Assembly (NCBI GenBank): GCA_012800155.1
Contig: JAAZJX010000038.1
Span: 1-24,842 of the forward strand
From: Candidatus Magasanikiibacteriota bacterium
Lineage (GTDB): Bacteria > Patescibacteriota > Patescibacteriia > Magasanikbacterales > UBA922
Direction: 5' to 3'
Length of the DNA stretch: 24,842 nt
In this document: piece after piece, positions 13,526-22,376 of the stretch
Layout: the number at the start of each line of letters is the position of its first letter
Numbering within the stretch: position 1 is the first letter of the stretch
Made by a program: the position numbers and the translations under genes
The notes under the pieces: generated by a model
Seen by the model: the letters and a program-made list of their open reading frames with translations, nothing else
The model's database searches: none
Told to the model about the DNA's origin: nothing

Positions 13526-15709
13526 TCAGAAATTATTTTTCTTAGCTTTTAGTTCTCTAATTTCATCTCGTAAAATAGTTGCTAATTCAAATTCTAAATT
13601 CTTTGCCGCTTCTTTCATTAACTTTTCTTTATCTTTAATAATTTCTTCTACTGGACGCTTATCACCTATTAAATCTAATTTTAAAATATTAATTTTTTCT
13701 TTTTGTTTTTTATTTTTTAGTTCTTTTCCTTGACTAGTAGATAAACCAAAATCTGCCAAAATATTTCTAATATTTTTTTGAATAGTCTGAGGAGTAATAT
13801 TATATTTTTTATTATAAGCCAATTGAATGTTACGACGACGAGTAGTTTCAGCAACTGCTTTTTTAATTGATTTAGTTACCACATCTGCATAAAGAATTAC
13901 TCTACCATTAACATTACGAGCAGCACGACCAATCGTCTGAATCAAACTTTTCTCATTTCGTAAAAATCCTTCTTTATCAGCATCTAAAATTGCTACTAAA
14001 GAAACTTCTGGAATATCCAAACCTTCGCGTAAAAGATTAACTCCCACAATTACATCAATTTTACCTTGACGCAATTTAGTAATAATATCTATTCTATCAA
14101 CTGTCTTTACATCACTATGGAGATAATGTACTTTTATTTTTTTCTTTAATAAATAATCACTTAAATCTTCTGCCATTTTTTTGGTAAGTGTAGTTACCAA
14201 AACTCTTTCCCCTTTTTTTATTCTTTCTTCAATTTGAATAAGTAAATCTTCAATTTGAGATTTATTTCCATCATGCTGAGTAAAATTAAAAACTTCTTTA
14301 CTTCCCTGAGATTTTTTACTATGTTTTTTTTCATTCAAAATAATATTTCTTTTCCCAGTTACTGGTTTAATAATTACTTCTGGATCTACTAAACCAGTCG
14401 GACGAACAATCTGCTCTACTACTCCCGATATTTCAGTTGAAACTTCAATCCCTTGTCGTCTAAGTTGTGTTACTGATTTTTTACTTTCTTCAAGCTCATA
14501 AATATCTGGAGTAGCTGAAACATAAATTACTTGATCAGTTTTTTTATCAAACTCTTCATAATTTAACGGTCGATTATCGCAAGCGCTTGGTAAACGAAAA
14601 CCATATTTTACCAAAACATCTTTGCGTGATTTGTCACCAGCATACATTCCACGAATCTGTGGAACAGTCACGTGCGATTCATCAATTACTGTTAAAAAAT
14701 CTGAACTCTGAACTTCTAATTCTAAACTTTTTTTAAAATAATCCAACAATGTAAATGGTGGTTCGCCTTCATTACGTCCATCAAAATGACGAGAATAATT
14801 TTCAATCCCTTGACAATATCCAATATTTTTTATCATTTCTAAATCATATTTCACTCGTCTTTTTAATCTTTCATATTCTAATATCTTACCTTTTTTCTTA
14901 AAAATTGCTAATTGATCTTTCAATTCTTTTTCAATTTGTTCAATAGCTCTTTTTTTCTCTTTTTCCGAAATTACATAATGTTTAGCAGGAAAAATCCACA
15001 AATCTTCTTGTTCATATTTTACTTTTCTAGTAATTGGATCAACTTTTTCTATTAAATCAATTTGTTCACTAATTTCCAAACGATAAATTATTTCTTCATT
15101 AACTGGAACTATTTCAAATACTTGACCTCGTAACCGAAAACTGCCTCGTTTTAAATCTGAATTAGTTCTTTCAAATTGAATATTGATTAAATGTTCCAAA
15201 AGAGCTTCCCGATTTAATTTCTGTCCTTTGCTCAAATGTAAAACAATCTTTTCATATTCAACTGGAGAACCTAAACCGTAAATACAAGACACTGAAGCTA
15301 CAATAATTACATCTTTGCGTGTTAATAAAGCTTGAGTGCAAGCATGACGCAATCGATCAATCTCTTCATTTATTTGAGCTTCTTTTTCAATATAAGTATC
15401 AGATCCTGGCATATATGCCTCTGGCTGATAATAATCATAATAAGAAACAAAATATTCTACTGCATTATTTGGAAAAAATTCACGAAATTCATTACATAAT
15501 TGAGCGGCTAAAGTTTTATTATGAGCAATAACTAAAGTCGGTTTTTGTATTTTTTCAATTACATTAGCAATTGTAAAAGTTTTTCCTGAACCAGTAACTC
15601 CAAGTAAAGTTTGTTTTTTCAAACCTTTGTTTAAACCTGCAGTTAATTTTTCAATTGCTTTAGGTTGATCTCCAGCTGGTTTATATTGTGATTTAAGTTT
15701 AAACTTCAT
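13526..15709 (-). CDS. uvrB: UvrABC excinuclease subunit UvrB
   Basis: Damage-verifying helicase-like subunit of nucleotide excision repair. 727 aa, about 60 longer than usual. Motifs: GVTGSGKT (37-44), the beta-hairpin region YDYYQPEAYMPGSDTYIEKE (91-110), SCIYGLGSP (141-149), VIDESHVTVPQIRGMYAGD (341-359), VIYVSATP (394-401), GVNLLREGLDIPEV (556-569), QTIGRAARN (591-599), and the C-terminal UVR motif that binds UvrC (about 696-724). About 31 extra residues (453-483) fall between the RPTGLVDPEV block and the IEERIKKGERVLVTTLTKKM helicase motif, and the stretch 659-690 is Lys-rich. It follows the beta-CASP gene by 36 nt; that gap holds a small hairpin TGGCT/AGCCA (15713-15726) directly before the ATG. 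It is apart from uvrA-uvrC but only 2.1 kb from the uvrA promoter. Confidence 0.97.
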   Translation of the reverse strand: MKFKLKSQYKPAGDQPKAIEKLTAGLNKGLKKQTLLGVTGSGKTFTIANVIEKIQKPTLVIAHNKTLAAQLCNEFREFFPNNAVEYFVSYYDYYQPEAYMPGSDTYIEKEAQINEEIDRLRHACTQALLTRKDVIIVASVSCIYGLGSPVEYEKIVLHLSKGQKLNREALLEHLINIQFERTNSDLKRGSFRLRGQVFEIVPVNEEIIYRLEISEQIDLIEKVDPITRKVKYEQEDLWIFPAKHYVISEKEKKRAIEQIEKELKDQLAIFKKKGKILEYERLKRRVKYDLEMIKNIGYCQGIENYSRHFDGRNEGEPPFTLLDYFKKSLELEVQSSDFLTVIDESHVTVPQIRGMYAGDKSRKDVLVKYGFRLPSACDNRPLNYEEFDKKTDQVIYVSATPDIYELEESKKSVTQLRRQGIEVSTEISGVVEQIVRPTGLVDPEVIIKPVTGKRNIILNEKKHSKKSQGSKEVFNFTQHDGNKSQIEDLLIQIEERIKKGERVLVTTLTKKMAEDLSDYLLKKKIKVHYLHSDVKTVDRIDIITKLRQGKIDVIVGVNLLREGLDIPEVSLVAILDADKEGFLRNEKSLIQTIGRAARNVNGRVILYADVVTKSIKKAVAETTRRRNIQLAYNKKYNITPQTIQKNIRNILADFGLSTSQGKELKNKKQKEKINILKLDLIGDKRPVEEIIKDKEKLMKEAAKNLEFELATILRDEIRELKAKKNNF
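14268..14311 (-). other. repeat-like insert inside uvrB (CTGAG...CTGAGA)
   Basis: On the plus strand TCATGCTGAG (14271-14280) is followed after 25 nt by CTGAGA (14306-14311). It encodes part of an extra segment of about 31 residues that standard UvrB lacks at this place. The layout and orientation match the extra segment in uvrA at 9909-9943. I read both as copies of one dispersed repeat family decayed into coding sequence (inference). Confidence 0.45.
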
Positions 15710-15745
15710 AAATGGCTAATAAGCCAAATTTAATTATTTATATTT

Positions 15746-17104
15746 TTATATTTCTACTTCTTCACCTTCTTCTGGAACAAAAGTTTCTATTTTATATTTA
15801 TCGCGTAAACGATGAGCTAATTCAGTAGCAGCATGTGGCTCACCATGAACACAAAAAACTTTTTGAGGAATTTTTTCTGCTTCACCTATCCATTTAATAA
15901 TTTTTACTTGATCACCATGTGCAGACAAAGCACCAATCGCCTTTATCGCACAATTAACTTCAACAGTTTGATCAAAAATTTTTACACTTTCTACTCCTTC
16001 ATATAATCTTCTTCCTAAAGTACCTTCTGCTTGATAACCAACAATCAAAAGAGTAGAAGCTGGATCAGATAAATGACGAAAAGCATGATGCACAATACGA
16101 CCACCATTCATCATTCCTGCTCCAGCAATCACAATTTTAGCTCCAGGTATACTATTTATTTTTTTAGATTGTTCTTTGGTATAAGTAACTTCCAAACCTG
16201 GAAAATCTAAAAAATCATCACCTAATAAATGCAATCTCATTGCTTCCTCATCATAATATTCTGGATATTTTTTATAAACAGCAATCATATCAATAGCCAA
16301 AGGACTATCTAAAAATATTGGTATTTTGGGTAAAGATTTTTTATATTCAATTAATTTATTTAATTCATATAAAATTTCTTGAGTTCTTTCCAAAGAAAAA
16401 GCTGGAATCATAACTGTCCCACCTCTTTCTATACCTTCTTTTAATAAATTTAAAAATAGACTTTGTCGCATTTTTAAATCTTCATGAATTCGATCGCCAT
16501 AAGTAGATTCACAAAGTAAAACATCTAATTTTCCTAACCTTTCTGTATCTTGAAGAATAGGAACATTTTCATTACCAATATCACCAGAAAAACCAATTCT
16601 TTTTCCTTCTGCTTCCACTTCTATAAATGCTGCTCCAAAAACATGTCCTGCATCTTTCCAAGTAGCAAAAATATTTGGTAAAACTTCTATTCTCTCACGA
16701 TATTTAACACCTTGACAAAGGGCTCTTGATCTTGCAATATCCACTGTATCAAATAAAATAGGAGTCTGATATTTTTTATTATTTTCTATCATAATTCCAT
16801 AAGCATCTTCCCAAATTAATTCAGCTAATTCTACCGTAGCTTCAGTCATATAAATTTTTCCTTGAAAACCTTCTCTAACTAATTTTGGTATTCTACCTAC
16901 ATGATCCAAATGAGCATGAGTAACCAATAAAACATCAATTTCACTTGGCTCGAAAAGAAAATTATCATGATTTTTTCCTTCATTAAAATTACTTCCTTGA
17001 TACATACCACAATCTACTAAGATATTTTTATCTTTAGTTTTTAATAAATGACATGAACCAGTAACTTCACGATCGGCTCCACAAAATTTTATTTTCATAA
17101 GCAA
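15746..17104 (-). CDS. beta-CASP metallo-beta-lactamase RNase (CPSF-like)
   Basis: 452-aa zinc-dependent ribonuclease of the KH-less bacterial CPSF/TTHA0252-like group, probably acting in RNA processing or decay. Motif 1 LVDCG (29-33), motif 2 HAHLDH (63-68), motif 3 DAGHVFGAA, motif 4 GFSGDIGNE, a beta-CASP domain in the middle (CESTYGDR, PAFSLERTQEILY, FLDSPLAI, AGAGMMNGGR), and late motifs SAHGD and CVHGEP that complete the site. RNase J is less likely because the C-terminal domain and typical length (about 550) are missing. The start at 17104 has a second Met two codons later (17098) giving MKIKFCGA, which is equally plausible. It has its own promoter and probably shares a transcript with uvrB. 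Confidence 0.93.
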   Translation of the reverse strand: MLMKIKFCGADREVTGSCHLLKTKDKNILVDCGMYQGSNFNEGKNHDNFLFEPSEIDVLLVTHAHLDHVGRIPKLVREGFQGKIYMTEATVELAELIWEDAYGIMIENNKKYQTPILFDTVDIARSRALCQGVKYRERIEVLPNIFATWKDAGHVFGAAFIEVEAEGKRIGFSGDIGNENVPILQDTERLGKLDVLLCESTYGDRIHEDLKMRQSLFLNLLKEGIERGGTVMIPAFSLERTQEILYELNKLIEYKKSLPKIPIFLDSPLAIDMIAVYKKYPEYYDEEAMRLHLLGDDFLDFPGLEVTYTKEQSKKINSIPGAKIVIAGAGMMNGGRIVHHAFRHLSDPASTLLIVGYQAEGTLGRRLYEGVESVKIFDQTVEVNCAIKAIGALSAHGDQVKIIKWIGEAEKIPQKVFCVHGEPHAATELAHRLRDKYKIETFVPEEGEEVEI

Positions 17105-17130
17105 TTACTAAGAATTAATTATTTAATAAA

Positions 17131-17158
17131 AGTATACCATAACTATCTTTATACACAA
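17131..17158 (-). promoter_or_regulatory. extended -10 promoter of the beta-CASP RNase gene
   Basis: Minus-strand TTGTGT (plus 17153-17158), 16-nt spacer ending TGG, then TATACT (plus 17131-17136). The TG extension and a five-of-six -10 make it credible. The leader is about 20 nt. Confidence 0.6.
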
Positions 17159-17171
17159 AAATATAAAATTA

Positions 17172-17180
17172 TGATACAAT
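17172..17180 (+). promoter_or_regulatory. extended -10 promoter of the envelope protein-corA-murJ operon
   Basis: TGA-TACAAT: a TG extension at 17172-17173 and a five-of-six -10 at 17175-17180, with no clear -35. The expected start of transcription is only about 7 nt before the ATG at 17194, so the mRNA would be nearly leaderless. Confidence 0.55.
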
Positions 17181-17193
17181 AAAGACATAATAT

Positions 17194-17889
17194 ATGCGAA
17201 GAAAAATTGAACCAATTGAAATTCAGGGGACACCAATTCAAGAATTAAAGAAAAAAAAGAAATCCTGTACCAAAAAAGGTTGTGCCACTGGATGTGGTTG
17301 TATTATATTTTTAATTTTTCTATCTTTGGTATTATTAAAATTTATCACCGGACCTCGTGTAAAAGAATTAAAAGATTTACCACCAAACTTTCCTGCTAAT
17401 ATAAGCTTATATGATAAAGATGAAATAAAAACTATTAATTATATTTCTGGTAAACAAAAAAGTCGAGGTGTAGAAATTGCTGCTTTTGTGCCAAAAGTTA
17501 TAATTTCCCCACTAATTTTCATTTTCAATGAAGATATTAAAAAAGAAGAAATAATAAACGAAGAAGGAAAAATTACAATCAAGAAAAAAACTAGTTGGAA
17601 AGATTTTATTGAAATAATGAAAGAGCCAATCACAGATCAAAGAGATATTGTAGAAATTAATTGGAATTATTTAATTGCTGAACCATCTTTTCTTTTTGAA
17701 TATTTTAAAAATAATTTGGCACAAAATAATTATGAAATTCAAATAATCACCAATAATCAAACAAAAAAACAACTCTCTTTTTCTGATCAAGAAAAAAATA
17801 TAGAAGGTGTTATTTATATTGCTGATGAACCTGCTGATAAAGGTACTGATTATTTATCAATTACTCTTAACCTTCCTCCTCAGGAATAA
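17194..17889 (+). CDS. Cys-rich single-pass membrane protein, unknown function
   Basis: 231 aa, not recognised. N-terminal basic cytoplasmic segment (1-24, with a run of five Lys at 19-23), a Cys-Gly cluster C25, C30, C34, C36 directly before a membrane helix (about 37-52), then a domain of about 175 residues, probably outside the membrane, with alternating beta-like stretches and many Lys, Ile and Asn. The four Cys look too close to the membrane to be a standard lipobox; metal binding or acylation are possible. First gene of a three-gene operon, 10 nt before corA, followed by murJ, so an envelope role is plausible but only from context. Confidence 0.8.
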   Translation: MRRKIEPIEIQGTPIQELKKKKKSCTKKGCATGCGCIIFLIFLSLVLLKFITGPRVKELKDLPPNFPANISLYDKDEIKTINYISGKQKSRGVEIAAFVPKVIISPLIFIFNEDIKKEEIINEEGKITIKKKTSWKDFIEIMKEPITDQRDIVEINWNYLIAEPSFLFEYFKNNLAQNNYEIQIITNNQTKKQLSFSDQEKNIEGVIYIADEPADKGTDYLSITLNLPPQE

Positions 17890-17899
17890 TTTCAAAAAT

Positions 17900-18820
17900 A
17901 TGGCAGTCAAAACTTTGAAACAAAAAGGTCTTACTTGGGTCAATATAGATAAAATGGATGACGAATCTTTTAATTATTTAAAAACTAATTTTAAGTTTCA
18001 CCATCTAGACTATGAAGACCTAAGAGGCGGTAAACAAACTCCTAAAATTGATATTTATAAAAATTATCTTTTTTTGATATTACACATACCACAATGGAAA
18101 AATTCTACTCATTCTATAAACAATGCTGAATTAGGTTTTTTCATTGGCGAAGGATATTTGATAACCATTCAACATGGACATAGTAAATTAATGAAAAATT
18201 TTTTCTATCGTTGCATGAAAAATCCTACTGTAAAGAAAAATTGGATGGATAAAGGATCAGGATATTTGATGTACAAAATTATTGATGCTCTTTTTCATGA
18301 CACTCAACCAATTATTGAAAATATTGGTAAACAAATTTTTAAATTAGAAGAAAATATTTTTAAAGGAGAACAAGATTCTGAAACTGTAAAACAATTAGCT
18401 ATTTATCGACGAAACATTCTTCGTTTTCGTAGAATTATTGATCCACAACGCTATTTAATTAGCAATTTATCACATATTAGAAAAAATTTTTTAGATGAGA
18501 ATCTGTCTATTTATTTTGATGATATTAATGATTATTTAAGTAAAATTTGGTCTATCACTGATACTTATAAAGATACTATAGATGGACTACATGTAACTGT
18601 TGATTCACTCATGAACCACAAAACTAATAAAACTATTAACGCCCTAACAGTCATATCTGTGGCTTTGATGCCTCTAACTTTATTCTCTGGTATTTATGGT
18701 ATGAATGTTACTGGTCTTCCTCATGCTGAAGATCCCATCTGGGTTTGGTTAATGTTTCTTGGATTAGCCGCAATTATAGTTTTAATCCTAATAATATTAA
18801 AAAAGCGTAAGTGGTTGTAA
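17900..18820 (+). CDS. corA: CorA-family divalent cation transporter
   Basis: Magnesium/cobalt channel of the CorA/MIT family, forming pentamers in the cytoplasmic membrane. 306 aa from the ATG at 17900; the open frame extends upstream to 17807, but that part overlaps the preceding gene and reads as an unlikely Leu-rich leader. The N-terminal alpha-beta cytoplasmic domain is followed by the long stalk helix (ending KTINALTVISVALMPLTLFS), two C-terminal membrane helices (about residues 252-275 and 282-302), and between them the diagnostic GMN selectivity motif (YGMN). The C-terminus is basic (KKRKWL), as usual. Second gene of the operon, 17 nt before murJ. Confidence 0.94.
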   Translation: MAVKTLKQKGLTWVNIDKMDDESFNYLKTNFKFHHLDYEDLRGGKQTPKIDIYKNYLFLILHIPQWKNSTHSINNAELGFFIGEGYLITIQHGHSKLMKNFFYRCMKNPTVKKNWMDKGSGYLMYKIIDALFHDTQPIIENIGKQIFKLEENIFKGEQDSETVKQLAIYRRNILRFRRIIDPQRYLISNLSHIRKNFLDENLSIYFDDINDYLSKIWSITDTYKDTIDGLHVTVDSLMNHKTNKTINALTVISVALMPLTLFSGIYGMNVTGLPHAEDPIWVWLMFLGLAAIIVLILIILKKRKWL

Positions 18821-18837
18821 AATAATCTTGAAATAAA

Positions 18838-20466
18838 ATGATAAAAATTTTTTCTTCTAAAACAACCACTATCACCAGTGCAGCCATTATTCTTGGTCTA
18901 ACTTCTTTTGTTTCTCGTTTTATTGGAATTATTCGTGATCGTATTTTAGCTCATAATTTTGGTACTGGTGATGTTCTCGATGCTTATTATGCCGCCTTCA
19001 AAATACCAGATTTATTATATGTACTTTTAATCAGTGGAGCTTTAAGTGTTGGTCTCATACCAATTTTTACCAAAGTTTATTATCAAAAAAAAGATAATAA
19101 AAAAGATGCTTGGGAATTGATAAGTAATATTATAAATATTTCTGGAATAATTATTGTACCTCTTTCTTTTTTATTAATAATTTTTACTCCCCAACTAATA
19201 CCTCTCATTGCTCCTGGTTTTACAGATGAAAAATTAAAACTAACCATTCAAATGACTAGAATAATGTTTTTGAGTCCTTTATTTTTAGGTATGTCAGCAA
19301 TTGTAGGAGGTGTTTTACAATCTTTAAAAAACTTTTTTATTTATTCTCTTTCCCCAATTTTTTATAATTTTGGAATTATTTTTGGAGCTACGATTTTAGT
19401 TCCTGTAATTGGTAATATTGGTCTAGCTTGGGGAGTTATAATTGGTTCTATTTTACATTTAGCTATTCAATTACCAGTATTTTTCAAAACTGGTTTTCGT
19501 TATTCAAAAATTCTTAACTTCAAAGATAAAAATATTATTCAAATAGGCAAACTAATGATACCGCGAGTAATGGCTCTCTCTGCTTTACAAATTAATTTAA
19601 TTATAACCACAGCTATTGCTTCTACTCTTACAGCCGGAAGTATAACTATTTTTAATTATGCAAACAATCTTCAATCTTTTCCTATTGGAATGATTGGAGT
19701 ATCTTTTGCAGTAGCTGCTTTTCCTACTTTATCTCTTTTAGCTAATCAACAAAATAAAAAAGATTTTGTAAAAAATTTATCTTCCACTGTTAGACAAATT
19801 TTATTTTTTATTATCCCTTTAACAATTATATTTTTATTATTACGAGCTCAAATTGTAAGAATTGTTCTTGGTACAGGTCAATTTGGTTGGGAAGCAACTA
19901 TTAAAACTGCTGACTCTCTCGCCTATTTTTCTCTTAGTTTATTCGCTCAATCTTTATTAGCTCTTTTAATTAGAGCTTATTATGCTTGGGAAGATACCAA
20001 AACTCCTTTTTTTATTTCTATTGTAGCAGTAACTTTTAACATTATACTCAACATCATCTTTACTAAAACTAATATAAATATGGGAGTAGCTGGTTTAGCT
20101 TTAGCTTACAGTTTAGCCTATATTTTAAATTTTACTTTATTATGGGTATTTTTGAAATTTAAAATTGGACATTTAGATGAAAAAAGAATTTTTATTGCCA
20201 TTTGTAAATTTAGTATTGCTGGACTTTTTATGAGTTTAGCTGTTCAAATTAGTAAATACTTATTAGCTTCTATTGTAGATATGCACACTTTTTGGGGAAT
20301 ATTTATTCAAGGAATAGTAGCTGGTTTATTAGGTTGTTTTGTTTATATTATTATTGGTTTAATACTAAAAACTCATGAAATGAAAATATTTATTAAAATT
20401 ATCAAAGATAAACTAATAAAAACTAAAAATTTACCAAGTGACATTTCAGAAATTAACGAAATCTAA
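18838..20466 (+). CDS. murJ: lipid II flippase MurJ (MviN)
   Basis: MATE-like transporter of the MOP superfamily that moves lipid II across the cytoplasmic membrane for peptidoglycan synthesis. 542 aa with 14 or so hydrophobic helices. Family marks: GLTSFVSRFIGIIRDRILAH near the N-terminus, GTGDVLDAYYAAFKIPD, LLYVLLISGALSVGLIPIF and IFNYANNLQSFPIGMIGVSF. The helix-1 arginines and the DAYYAAFKIPD loop are characteristic. It ends in a TAA that lies inside the terminator stem. Last gene of the operon; with the transferase and rsmH-ftsL it supports a peptidoglycan-containing envelope. Confidence 0.96.
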   Translation: MIKIFSSKTTTITSAAIILGLTSFVSRFIGIIRDRILAHNFGTGDVLDAYYAAFKIPDLLYVLLISGALSVGLIPIFTKVYYQKKDNKKDAWELISNIINISGIIIVPLSFLLIIFTPQLIPLIAPGFTDEKLKLTIQMTRIMFLSPLFLGMSAIVGGVLQSLKNFFIYSLSPIFYNFGIIFGATILVPVIGNIGLAWGVIIGSILHLAIQLPVFFKTGFRYSKILNFKDKNIIQIGKLMIPRVMALSALQINLIITTAIASTLTAGSITIFNYANNLQSFPIGMIGVSFAVAAFPTLSLLANQQNKKDFVKNLSSTVRQILFFIIPLTIIFLLLRAQIVRIVLGTGQFGWEATIKTADSLAYFSLSLFAQSLLALLIRAYYAWEDTKTPFFISIVAVTFNIILNIIFTKTNINMGVAGLALAYSLAYILNFTLLWVFLKFKIGHLDEKRIFIAICKFSIAGLFMSLAVQISKYLLASIVDMHTFWGIFIQGIVAGLLGCFVYIIIGLILKTHEMKIFIKIIKDKLIKTKNLPSDISEINEI

Positions 20467-20490
20467 CCTGATAAATAATCAGGTTTTTTT
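20465..20490 (+). terminator. intrinsic terminator after murJ
   Basis: AACCTGA (20465-20471), loop TAAATAA, TCAGGTT (20479-20485), continuing into a run of seven T to 20490. The stem begins within the murJ stop codon. Confidence 0.88.
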
Positions 20491-20494
20491 ATTC

Positions 20495-20523
20495 TTGCTA
20501 AAAATAAAAAAATGAGCTAAAAT
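20495..20523 (+). promoter_or_regulatory. sigma70-type promoter of lepA
   Basis: TTGCTA (20495-20500), a 17-nt spacer and TAAAAT (20518-20523), starting 4 nt after the murJ terminator. The leader to the lepA ATG at 20554 is about 24 nt. A short inverted repeat GCTA/TAGC surrounds the -10. Confidence 0.6.
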
Positions 20524-20553
20524 ATAGCAGAAAATTATAAACAAATTTATTAC

Positions 20554-22338
20554 ATGAATATTCGAAACTTTTGTATTATTGCTCATATTGATCACGGTAA
20601 ATCCACTTTAGCGGATCGTTTTTTGGAATTTACAAATACAATAGATAAACGAAAAATGCACGCTCAATTACTTGATCAAATGGAACTAGAACAAGAACGA
20701 GGAATTACTATTAAATTAACACCCGTTCGCATGAATTATAAAGGTTATATTTTGAATCTAATTGATACTCCAGGACATGTAGATTTTACTTATGAAGTTT
20801 CTCGTTCATTAGCTGCTGTAGAAGGAGCTATTCTCTTAGTAGATGCTACTCAAGGTGTTCAAGCTCAAACTATTGGCAATCTTTATTTAGCTATTGAACA
20901 AAATTTAAAGATTATTCCTGTTTTAAATAAAATTGATTTACCTAATGCTGATGTGGAAAAAACTACTGCAGAAATTATTCATCTTCTTGGTTGTAAAAAA
21001 GAAGAAATTTTACATGTTTCTGCCAAAACTGGTCAAGGAGTAGAAAAACTTTTAAATGAAATAATAACTAAAATTCCTAATCCTGAAAATAATTCTAATA
21101 AATCTTTACGCGCTTTAATCTTTGATTCTTTTTATGATGATTATCGAGGAGTAGTTGCTTCTATAAGAATTGTAGATGGAGCGTTAAATAAAAATGAAAA
21201 AATAAAATTTATGCGCAGTAAAGCAAGCGCTGAATCATTAGAAATTGGACATTTTGCGCCTAATCTTATTTCTAATTCAATTTTAGAAAATGGACAAATT
21301 GGTTATATAGTAACTGGACTAAAAAATCTTGAAGAAGTGCGTGTTGGTGATACTATTACTCAAGAACAAAATCAAGCTGAATCAGCTTTACCGGGATATA
21401 AAGAAATTAAACCAATGGTTTTTGCAGGTATTTTTCCTAAAGAAGGAGATGATTATAATGCTCTGCGTGATGCCATTGAAAGATTAAAATTAAATGATTC
21501 ATCTTTATTTTATGAACCAGAGCATTCACAAGCTTTGGGTTTTGGTTTTCGTTGCGGTTTTTTAGGAATGCTTCATCTTGATATTTTTCAAGAAAGATTA
21601 AAACGTGAATTTGGTTTATATATAATTGTTACTGTACCAAGTGTAGCTTACAAAATATTAAAAACTGATGAAGAAGAAAAGATAATCAAAAGTCCTCAAG
21701 ATTTACCAGACGCAACTTTTATAAAAGAAGTAGAAGAACCTTGGATGAATGTCAGTATTATTACTCCTCAAGAATTTATTGGTAATGTGATGAAACTTAT
21801 TTCAGAAAGAAAAGGACGCTATTTAAATACAGAATATTTAAGCGCTGGTTCACAACAAAGAGCTATGCTCCACTATGAAATGCCCTTAGCTTCTTTGATT
21901 ACTGATTTTTATGATAAATTAAAAACTGTCACTAGTGGTTATGCTTCACTTAATTATGATTTCAAAGCTTATGAAAAAACTGATGTTATAAAACTTGATA
22001 TATTAGTTGCTGATGAAAAAGTAGAATCACTTTCTACTTTAGTTTGGCGCGATGAAGCTTTCCGAGTTGGTAAACAAATTGTCAATTCATTAAAAGAAAG
22101 TTTACCAAAACAACAATTTGTTATTAAAATTCAAGCAGCTGTTGGAGGAAAAATTATTGCTGCTGACCGATTATCAGCTATGCGAAAAGATGTTACTGCC
22201 AAACTTTATGGTGGAGATGTAACTCGTAAAAATAAACTTCTAGAAAAACAAAAAAAAGGTAAGAAAAAGATGTTAACTCTAGGAAAAGGCAAAGTTGATA
22301 TTCCTACCGAAGCTTACTTAGCAGTATTAAAACGCTAA
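20554..22338 (+). CDS. lepA: elongation factor 4 (LepA), ribosomal back-translocase GTPase
   Basis: Translational GTPase that binds stalled or assembling ribosomes; peripheral to the membrane or cytosolic. 594 aa, the usual length. G1 AHIDHGKST (10-18), the switch region LEQERGITIK, G3 DTPGHVDF, G4 NKID, G5 VSAKTG; then the EF-G-like domains II, III and V (FAGIFP, ALGFGFRCGFLGMLH) and the LepA-specific C-terminal domain with GKIIAADRLSAMRKDVTAKL and the Lys-rich RKNKLLEKQKKGKKKM, then IPTEAYLAVLK. No Shine-Dalgarno. It heads a plus-strand group with a 32-codon ORF, recJ and rnhA. Confidence 0.97.
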   Translation: MNIRNFCIIAHIDHGKSTLADRFLEFTNTIDKRKMHAQLLDQMELEQERGITIKLTPVRMNYKGYILNLIDTPGHVDFTYEVSRSLAAVEGAILLVDATQGVQAQTIGNLYLAIEQNLKIIPVLNKIDLPNADVEKTTAEIIHLLGCKKEEILHVSAKTGQGVEKLLNEIITKIPNPENNSNKSLRALIFDSFYDDYRGVVASIRIVDGALNKNEKIKFMRSKASAESLEIGHFAPNLISNSILENGQIGYIVTGLKNLEEVRVGDTITQEQNQAESALPGYKEIKPMVFAGIFPKEGDDYNALRDAIERLKLNDSSLFYEPEHSQALGFGFRCGFLGMLHLDIFQERLKREFGLYIIVTVPSVAYKILKTDEEEKIIKSPQDLPDATFIKEVEEPWMNVSIITPQEFIGNVMKLISERKGRYLNTEYLSAGSQQRAMLHYEMPLASLITDFYDKLKTVTSGYASLNYDFKAYEKTDVIKLDILVADEKVESLSTLVWRDEAFRVGKQIVNSLKESLPKQQFVIKIQAAVGGKIIAADRLSAMRKDVTAKLYGGDVTRKNKLLEKQKKGKKKMLTLGKGKVDIPTEAYLAVLKR

Positions 22339-22376
22339 CATAAATTAAATAAATATTTAAAATAAATAAATTATCT

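Noticed and set aside
15319..15531. Plus-strand 70-codon open frame opposite uvrB
   Set aside because: Shadow of the conserved UvrB beta-hairpin region, without its own signals.
17807..17899. N-terminal extension of corA
   Set aside because: Overlaps the preceding gene in another frame and reads as an unlikely Leu/Ile-rich leader; CorA starts normally at the ATG at 17900.
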